Part shown: positions 59,401 to 64,000 of the stretch, in pieces
Layout of the letters: every line of letters starts with the position of its first letter
Position numbering within the stretch: position 1 is the first letter of the stretch
Source of the DNA: Paenibacillus sp. LS1
Lineage (GTDB): Bacteria > Bacillota > Bacilli > Paenibacillales > Paenibacillaceae
Assembly: GCF_026013365.1 (NCBI RefSeq)
Contig: NZ_JAPDOE010000007.1
Location: forward strand, 1 to 64,000
DNA: 64,000 bases
Reading direction: 5' to 3'
Position numbers and translations under genes: made by a program
The notes under the pieces: generated by a model
What the model was told of the DNA's origin: nothing
Seen by the model: only the letters and a program-made list of their open reading frames with translations
Database searches by the model: none

Positions 59401-60953
59401 TCCTGAATGCTCTTTTCTCCTTCTTTCGAAGTGTCATCATACATCTTCACCGTATTGGATACGGTAGTGTCTGCATACACACGGTCAATCGCTTGGGTTT
59501 GATATTCAATTTCATAAGCCTCGGCGATGCCATTCTTAAATTGTAGCTTTAATCCTTCATCGAAGCCTGTTCCGACTCCTTGCAGTGTATAGGATGCTGG
59601 AGGTAACAGAGTAGTCCCCGCAGGCTTTCCGCTAGAATCAATATTCACTTGATTTACTTTTACCGAGCCTGGAACCAATTCCTGTTTTGCAGTATCAAAA
59701 CGGTCTTCAATCCATGCATTCGTTTGAGCGATAGCTTGTTGATTGTAATTGTATTGTACTTTCCATGTGATCGTCTGGGTCACCGGATCATAGGCACTAT
59801 CCTGCCCTGATTTGTTCAAGGGCTCATTAAAGCTTACCGTCACTCTACCGATGTCTGTTTCTGTATCCATCTGATCCCCTGTAAGCTCTACCTTATTTTC
59901 ATAAGGAACGTTCGTATAAGGTTCGCTTGTTGGCGCCTTAATACTTGTTGTGTACGTCACCCGGTAAGCTTTCTCGATATTGCCGAGGTTAATTGGAAAT
60001 TGAGTTGCGGTTCTGTCTATAGCTCCTTCTTTGACAGTTCCGTTCAATTGAACCTGCAATTCACGAATCTCAATATTCCCTTTGAGCTCCAAACCTGCCG
60101 GGAGTGTATCATTCAGAATGGCATTTTTGATTTCCTTTTCCCCTTGGTTAAAATCAACCGTCCAGTTAATCGAATCAGAGTTGAAACCACTATTATTTGC
60201 AAGTCCTGATTTCGTGAGTTCATCCTTGGCTGTATTGGCAAAGTGTACATTAATTATGCCTTGCCCAATAGAGCTAAAATCTATCGGTTGCTTCAAGCCA
60301 CCGTCCATCTTGCTCTCGTCAAACTTGATCCAAACGTAAAAGTTACCTTTTAATTCCGAACCAATGATTTGATCATTAAACGTAAACGTGACCGTACCAT
60401 TGGGATTCACCACATATTCCCCAACATCACCATCCAGTGTTCCTGTTAATTGCGATTCAATCTTGAACTTGTCTGGGAGGTCGAACGTGTACGTAGATCC
60501 GTCTCCATAACCATGGGAATCGTTTGGTAGTGCCCATGTAAAGAAAACAGCTACCTCATCCTTGATACTTGGTCTGACTGTCTCAATCTCATCCCCTTGA
60601 GGCTGAACCGTTCCGTCTACCACTTCAGGTACTTGATTGTAGATTTGCACACTTGTAATCAAATGTTCTGTGATCACCGGGCCTGCAGATGCATTAAGCA
60701 AACGCATCGCAATTCCTTCCTGATCTCCTGGAGTTCTGGCATTCTCATCTTCTTCCGGATTGGCAGCAACATCAACGTTTTTCCCCTCTGCCGAAACTGC
60801 CGAACCTTCTTCTGACGCTGTATCGCTCATTGCACTGGCTGGCAAATTAGTCATTTCATCCTGAGCATGCATCGTTGGTGTAAATATCCAACCCTGCATC
60901 ATTTGCGTGACCAGCAATAGAGCAATGATCACTATGCTCACTTTTTTCCTCAT
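56424..60953 (-). CDS. LPXTG-anchored Cna-B repeat surface protein
   Basis: A 1509-residue secreted protein. Signal peptide (about 1-33). An N-terminal region (about 130-940) has repeated units with a W-x-[VI]-x-x-N core (INWTVDFNQGE, ITWKVQYNYNQ, IEWQIVLNRDL, ITWTIDVNYNL, ASWTVNINPSQ), like collagen-binding/SDR-type beta domains. Four SpaA/Cna-B domains follow (about 950-1340), each ending Y-x-L-x-E-x-x-A-like (YKLKEVSAPAGYL, YRLIEVKAPAGYLL), where Lys-Asn isopeptide bonds are expected. A Pro/Gly/Thr linker, LPKTGEES (near 1474), a membrane helix and RRRR tail complete the sorting signal. The ATG at 60953 gives 10-base spacing from AGGAGG; one at 60962 is too close. Confidence 0.9.
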   Translation of the reverse strand: MRKKVSIVIIALLLVTQMMQGWIFTPTMHAQDEMTNLPASAMSDTASEEGSAVSAEGKNVDVAANPEEDENARTPGDQEGIAMRLLNASAGPVITEHLITSVQIYNQVPEVVDGTVQPQGDEIETVRPSIKDEVAVFFTWALPNDSHGYGDGSTYTFDLPDKFKIESQLTGTLDGDVGEYVVNPNGTVTFTFNDQIIGSELKGNFYVWIKFDESKMDGGLKQPIDFSSIGQGIINVHFANTAKDELTKSGLANNSGFNSDSINWTVDFNQGEKEIKNAILNDTLPAGLELKGNIEIRELQVQLNGTVKEGAIDRTATQFPINLGNIEKAYRVTYTTSIKAPTSEPYTNVPYENKVELTGDQMDTETDIGRVTVSFNEPLNKSGQDSAYDPVTQTITWKVQYNYNQQAIAQTNAWIEDRFDTAKQELVPGSVKVNQVNIDSSGKPAGTTLLPPASYTLQGVGTGFDEGLKLQFKNGIAEAYEIEYQTQAIDRVYADTTVSNTVKMYDDTSKEGEKSIQEVIFAKSVKSEKFNTKEIEWQIVLNRDLKEMTDIVITDNYEGRNMKLIPGSLQISGDQQDQFELVAVADPNDVNFEKGFTIKMKPNGMINKEHVITYTTSFDPTAANKPVDNEYRNEATLNWNEANVPQASITKSAVVKPQSYTIENGNKKGEYSAKDKTITWTIDVNYNLYDIQNAILKDAYTGNQSFVDGSLKVNKLKLEGENNVTAIGDEVTPTAGDFNLNTDGKGFTLDLGNIGKEAYRIVYKTSLDGEFDVAGTYSNHATLNDGHGGPLRFEKSVPVTPAHGGIYVHKTGQQIGSSDKASWTVNINPSQSYIAAGSVLTDTLSDNQILLADTLKLYATDLPADNSGNVSTKAGIVDSNEYVLVVEDNTFTFTFKNEMKTAFILEYQSFINADSGARIENKVQFAGKSSSVTGSDQQSGIRVSMAGAGGGASTGVGKLKIHKVDDASLPLEGAVFAIYNASGTTLLETLKPTDEKGETTTSRNYRLHATDGISYKLKEVSAPAGYLIDADYGTATGKTIQFRDATASFEVVNERIRQGFQLTKVDAADSTKTLKGATFELYLKNGQTRQLIETITSGVDGKIGATDLEPGDYELIEVEAPEFYQLDSTPIPLTIVANQTQIVTLTQTNTQGTDAKLLVTKVNAKDQSVLAGIEFELRDSTNAVVNTRVTNINGVIEFDNLAYGSYTLVETKAEGFVIEQPETVVSITKPETRLTIENKENDRSVKLIKYNAGRTQHLQGAVFELWSQSALMDPNGDWQFNVVTGIDQALLTTDLQGEIKLNDLQPNTYRLIEVKAPAGYLLDTAPVEFEITDKQTQAIVVEKTNSAIPVVPGVPSVPYNPGTPTTGITPDPDKPTTPEPGTPGPSIPGTVVPDPTEPEGGTESPTDEDSGVATPSPGVSNGDDTAPPTGDTDEPDGDSALAPPAGTDTDGSQGTGNSTSQQSGNSPLQGMLPKTGEESTLAFTVAGMMLMALGSAGYVYFRRRRPLQR

Positions 60954-61061
60954 TTTTTGCATTTCCTCCTCTAACGTAGTGTTGGCTTACGCCGAAGATT
61001 AGAATAGCAAAGCGACATATACAAAAAATAGACAACGTATAAACCTTCACCATTGAACGCA

Positions 61062-61095
61062 AAAAAGGATGCTCCTCAAGCGGAGCATCCTTTTT
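61062..61095 (-). terminator. terminator of the transglutaminase-fold gene
   Basis: AAAAAGGATGCTCC / GGAGCATCCTTTTT (61062-61075 with 61082-61095), 14-bp perfect stem, right after the stop at 61106. Confidence 0.92.
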
Positions 61096-61105
61096 AAAAC
61101 GGTTG

Positions 61106-62233
61106 TTATAATGTCCAGTTAATTTTAACACGCAGATCCGTGGTACCTTCCATTTTGGACACATAATAGGATATCGATTTCATACCAAGCTGGTACAAAT
61201 CTTGCAAATCTTCAATCAGCCCAGCCTCAGTACCCTTATACCTGAACGTAAGCGATGTTCCGCCTTCCTTCAGTGTACTTTGAACCTTGGTCTTCAGCGC
61301 AGCATGGCCTTTAACGGCATCCTGTTCATCATACAGAGAGTAGTCCAGCGCATGGTACAGTTTCTGATAGGCAGCCTTTTTGCTATCTCCGGCCTTCACC
61401 AGCTTCAATAAAGCTTCCCGATAAGGAGCTGGCGCAGCAGGATACTTGCTTTTGCCTGTCCAGATATGGTCACGTGCCATCTCATCATCGCTCAGCAAAT
61501 AATAGCTGTGGCTTACCTTACCTTTACGGTCAGGAGTAGGATCATCCCAGGTGGTATCCATGTGATACCACTTGCCGTCCAGGTTCACGATATTCCAGGC
61601 ATGAAGCTGCCCACCTGCTGTGCCTTCCACAATTCGGTTATCAATGCCTACTCGCTCCAACATCCGATATGCCAGCAGTGAATATCCCTGACAGACGGTA
61701 CTGCCCGTAACAAGACCGTCGTAGGCGGTATATTTCTTCAGCGAGGTATCATAGGAAAGGTTAAGCACAATCCAATCATGGATAACCTTGACCTTCTCAT
61801 GATCCGTCATGCCTGGTTTGATGATTTCTTTCAACACGTTCGTGACTTTACGATTCACATAATCGGTCTGTTCCTTGGTCTCCCGGTAGGAGAGCGTCAC
61901 ATGTACTTCGGCCGACACATTGGAACCTTTATAATTAAATGCATAACTTTTAACGGTATATTGAATATAGGGGTCACTCTTCATTGCCTCATCGATGGAG
62001 GTTTGCAATTGTTTTTTGAGGCCTTTCACATTGCCTTTGTATGTAAAAACAAGTTCCTCCGTTCGCTGTGACATTGCGGTAAGCAAGGTCTGGCGCAGAT
62101 CCGTAGTCGTAGAGATATCTGATGTTCCCGATGCGGCATACAGCTGATCCAGATCAACTGTGCGTGGCAACGCTACAGCGATCAGACAGCCTGCCAGCAA
62201 TATGGTGATAATGCGTTTCCCGTTCTTGCCCAT
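61106..62233 (-). CDS. secreted transglutaminase-like domain protein
   Basis: A 375-residue protein. Signal peptide (about 1-27), a first region (about 45-125) resembling a small beta domain, and a transglutaminase-like core (about 130-255). The Cys-His-Asp triad is visible: Cys in GSTVCQGYSLLAYRML, His in GGQLHAWNIVNL and Asp in HMDTTWDDPTP. The C-terminal part repeats a beta segment similar to the first region (LRFT-like YKGTEAGL; VKSYAFNYKGSN). Extracellular; such proteins often have protease or cross-linking function at the envelope. CAAAGAGGGG precedes the ATG. Confidence 0.88.
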   Translation of the reverse strand: MGKNGKRIITILLAGCLIAVALPRTVDLDQLYAASGTSDISTTTDLRQTLLTAMSQRTEELVFTYKGNVKGLKKQLQTSIDEAMKSDPYIQYTVKSYAFNYKGSNVSAEVHVTLSYRETKEQTDYVNRKVTNVLKEIIKPGMTDHEKVKVIHDWIVLNLSYDTSLKKYTAYDGLVTGSTVCQGYSLLAYRMLERVGIDNRIVEGTAGGQLHAWNIVNLDGKWYHMDTTWDDPTPDRKGKVSHSYYLLSDDEMARDHIWTGKSKYPAAPAPYREALLKLVKAGDSKKAAYQKLYHALDYSLYDEQDAVKGHAALKTKVQSTLKEGGTSLTFRYKGTEAGLIEDLQDLYQLGMKSISYYVSKMEGTTDLRVKINWTL

Positions 62234-62305
62234 GAAAGGAACCCACCCCTCTTTGCAAAGTTCTCACGCCCTATTGTATCACAAAAGGCTCTGTCGTCAT
62301 TCTTC

Positions 62306-62533
62306 TATATCAGTTCAACTAAAGAATATTTACACGAACACTCCGATGGCAGAACAACTTTCCGATCGCTGTTATCCCCAGATTTTTTTGATCCTTTATT
62401 CAAAAGGAAAAATCCGGTGATAGCGTATGCTTCCGACGTAGCTTTCTTTCAGAAAGCTTTTAGGCGCACGCTTCGCTTCCTCAAGTTATTTCTGCCCTCT
62501 CCGTTATCGTGTAAATGTTAGTTGAAATGATAT
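62306..62533. repeat. 228-bp MITE-like intergenic repeat
   Basis: Imperfect inverted termini: TATATCAGTTCAACTAA...ATTTACACGA at 62306-62337 versus the reverse complement of 62507-62533 (ATATCATTTCAACTAA.CATTTACACGA). Inside, further stems can form (ATTTTT..CCTTT with AAAAGG..AAAAT; AGCTTTCT with AGAAAGCT). No ORF is supported. The stretch 62234-62664 holds only this element and the terminator at 62557-62582. It probably exists in other copies in the genome; this cannot be checked here. Confidence 0.6.
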
Positions 62534-62556
62534 GATTTTTGTAAAAATTAAATCAA

Positions 62557-62582
62557 AAGAGACCTTCTATAGAAGGTCCCTC
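62557..62582 (-). terminator. terminator of the SLH protein gene
   Basis: GACCTTC TATA GAAGGTC (62561-62567 with 62572-62578), with flanking AG/CT pairs, followed by UUUUGAUU in the minus-strand transcript, about 80 bp after the stop at 62665. Confidence 0.75.
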
Positions 62583-62664
62583 TGATCTTCAGTTCAATGA
62601 ATCACGATTACCCGTTATCTTCATCTTATGATTCACACGGGCAATAATATGCATCATTCCTCGT

Positions 62665-64000
62665 CTAATACAGACGATTACCACTCATAAACGTATCTGT
62701 CTTGCCTTGAAGCTTGGCAAGCCGTTCCAATACCTGTGACGCTTCAGCTACCGTCACTTTGCGTGCAGGCATGAATCGTCCTTCAATCGAAGGAAGCAAG
62801 CCCAACTTCAAACTCAGGGAAACCGCACCTTTGCTCGTAATGGCACTGGCATCCGCAATGTTGGGAAGATCCGATGGCAACGTATAGAATCCAGCCAGCT
62901 TCTCATAGCGTAAAATACGTACAAGCAGCACTGCCAATTCTTCACGTGTCATCTCTTCTTGAGGATTCAGATTCTGTTCGGGGTCTGCTCCGGCAAGCCA
63001 GCGCTGATTGATTAATGCCCGAACTGCCTTATAATACGGGCTGTCAGGTGCAACGTCGGCATACAGCTTGTCATCTCCGTCCCCACTATAGTAGAGATCC
63101 ATATTCGGGTTAATCGCTCTTGCCAGATAGTTAAACCAGTCACCTCGGGTGATCACACGATCCGGGAATACACGTCCCTGCTCATCCGCAAGCAATACGC
63201 CATGCTGTGTCATATTCCGCAGAGCTGCTTCAGCCACATGGCCAGAAATATCCGTAGGATCAGCCTTGGTTGCAGAGCTTGTATCTCCGTATAACAACGT
63301 CCATTCTCCCGTATTAGCATCCAGCACTTCATAGGTGCCGTAGATCGAATGATCATCTCGTGTAGGCATATAAGCTAAGTTAACTCCCACCGGGATGACT
63401 TCACCGCTGTTCGTACCCCATCCACCGTAACGAGAATATGCCAGAACCAGCTTGAACTCTTCCAAATAGATTGCCTTTGCCTCTTCGTAACTGATGGCTG
63501 GTTCTTTCTCTACTGGCAGTTGTTCAGGCGTTGCGGCAATACGCGTATAGAATTCATTAACTGCCCCGTTGTTCAACACCTGTACTTGTGCCGTATCATC
63601 ATTGACCGGGATGCCGTTCAGATACCGTTGGAACATAAAGGTGCGTGCATCGTCTATCTCAATAACATTAGCCAGCCGGAACTGCTCCGTTGCATCTGGA
63701 ACTAGCGCAATGACTGTGTTCATCGCCAGTTTCTCAGCCTGTTTCCGGGTTACCAATATCTCTGCCTTCTCTTCAGTTGGCTTCTCCTGCTCCATCTCCG
63801 GTCCAATTCGTTGCATCATTGTATAGCTGTAGATCTGTCCTGTAACTGCATCTACCTGTGCTGAGATATCCCGCATGAACATATAGGACATATTGGCACT
63901 TCGATCGCTCCAGCTCAGACTCCATACCTGATTGTTCGGACTTGCATACAATCCCTTGCTTAACTGGCTGTGCTCCAGCTTGTAACCCTTCGGTATATCA
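62665..64000 (-). CDS. SLH-domain surface protein with PepSY/YcdB-like domain (partial, 5' end outside)
   Basis: Open from the window edge (64000) to 62665; the N-terminus is missing. The visible about 445 residues start with IPKGYKLEHSQLSKGLYASP and VWSLSW, then KAEILVTRKQAEKLAMNTV and ISYEEAKAIYLEEFKL, which resemble YcdB/PepSY-type domains. The C-terminal part has up to three SLH-like motifs (GRVFPDRVITRGDWFNYLAR; YADVAPDSPYYKAVRALI; MTREELAVLLVRILRYEKLA). SLH domains bind pyruvylated secondary wall polymer, so the protein sits on the cell surface. The first usable start inside the window is a TTG at 63951, but the frame continues upstream with coding character. Confidence 0.88.
   Translation of the reverse strand, partial: DIPKGYKLEHSQLSKGLYASPNNQVWSLSWSDRSANMSYMFMRDISAQVDAVTGQIYSYTMMQRIGPEMEQEKPTEEKAEILVTRKQAEKLAMNTVIALVPDATEQFRLANVIEIDDARTFMFQRYLNGIPVNDDTAQVQVLNNGAVNEFYTRIAATPEQLPVEKEPAISYEEAKAIYLEEFKLVLAYSRYGGWGTNSGEVIPVGVNLAYMPTRDDHSIYGTYEVLDANTGEWTLLYGDTSSATKADPTDISGHVAEAALRNMTQHGVLLADEQGRVFPDRVITRGDWFNYLARAINPNMDLYYSGDGDDKLYADVAPDSPYYKAVRALINQRWLAGADPEQNLNPQEEMTREELAVLLVRILRYEKLAGFYTLPSDLPNIADASAITSKGAVSLSLKLGLLPSIEGRFMPARKVTVAEASQVLERLAKLQGKTDTFMSGNRLY

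Noticed and set aside
1-64000. CRISPR arrays, prophage or insertion sequence
   Set aside because: No regularly spaced repeats, no transposase or integrase motif and no phage structural genes were seen on either strand.

Overview
The window reads as a chromosomal segment of a Gram-positive, endospore-forming bacterium of the Paenibacillus type. Evidence: a YyaC-type sporulation protein, a SigB/RsbW/RsbV module, gatCAB, B. subtilis-like gene neighbours (ygxA-ygzB-perR beside what looks like an rRNA operon promoter), SLH and LPXTG surface proteins, moderate GC content and strong AGGAGG-type ribosome binding sites. The genus is inferred from gene content; no rRNA gene lies inside the window. I see no prophage, transposase, CRISPR array or tRNA gene.

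Layout. 0-0.3 kb: tandem rrn-like promoters firing leftward out of the window. 0.3-7.8 kb: ygxA, ygzB, a GH18 glycosidase, perR with a probable PerR box, a toastrack-type envelope protein pair, an MgtC-family protein and an acetyltransferase. 7.9-11.1 kb: the gatCAB operon. 11.3-15.1 kb: an IDEAL-domain protein, small ORFs, and a tight dedA / thioredoxin-like / MBL hydrolase operon. 15.1-24.5 kb: an intergenic repeat, an O-antigen-ligase-like membrane protein with a very GC-rich core, a methyltransferase, a DUF6483 protein, an alpha/beta hydrolase, yyaC, a DUF1128 protein, a pirin and an asparaginase.

24.6-39.4 kb is the most coherent block: a general stress island. It holds rsbV-rsbW-sigB. 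Upstream of these lie a REC-PP2C phosphatase, a very large GAF/hybrid kinase with three receivers, a CheR-type methyltransferase and a second REC-kinase-REC protein. This is the layout expected of the Bacillus cereus RsbY/RsbK/RsbM system rather than the B. subtilis stressosome. Flanking genes (PAP2, GlsB/YeaQ, YtxH, DUF5665, YflT, YtxG/DUF948, DUF1328) are typical small stress or envelope proteins. Six copies of a GTTTCA-N14-GGgTAt-like promoter precede rsbV, yflT, the DUF948 gene, the DUF1328 gene, the GlsB gene and, more weakly, the PAP2 gene. This suggests that the sigma factor drives its own operon and the genes around it.

39.6-52.2 kb: a secreted SH3-like protein, a CDF metal transporter, the ABC-F protein YkpA, an NAPE-PLD-like hydrolase, a cytochrome bd oxidase operon (cydA-cydB plus a CydS-like small subunit and a 34-residue membrane peptide ahead of cydA), and a divergent PAS-kinase/OmpR-regulator pair. 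52.3-55.5 kb: a YpgR/CvfC-like protein, and a lysine riboswitch with terminator in front of an amino-acid permease that is therefore probably LysP. 55.6-64 kb: a cell-surface block with a class D-like sortase facing a 1.5-kb-residue Cna-B/LPXTG adhesin, a secreted transglutaminase-fold protein, a MITE-like 228-bp repeat, and an SLH/PepSY-type protein cut by the window edge.
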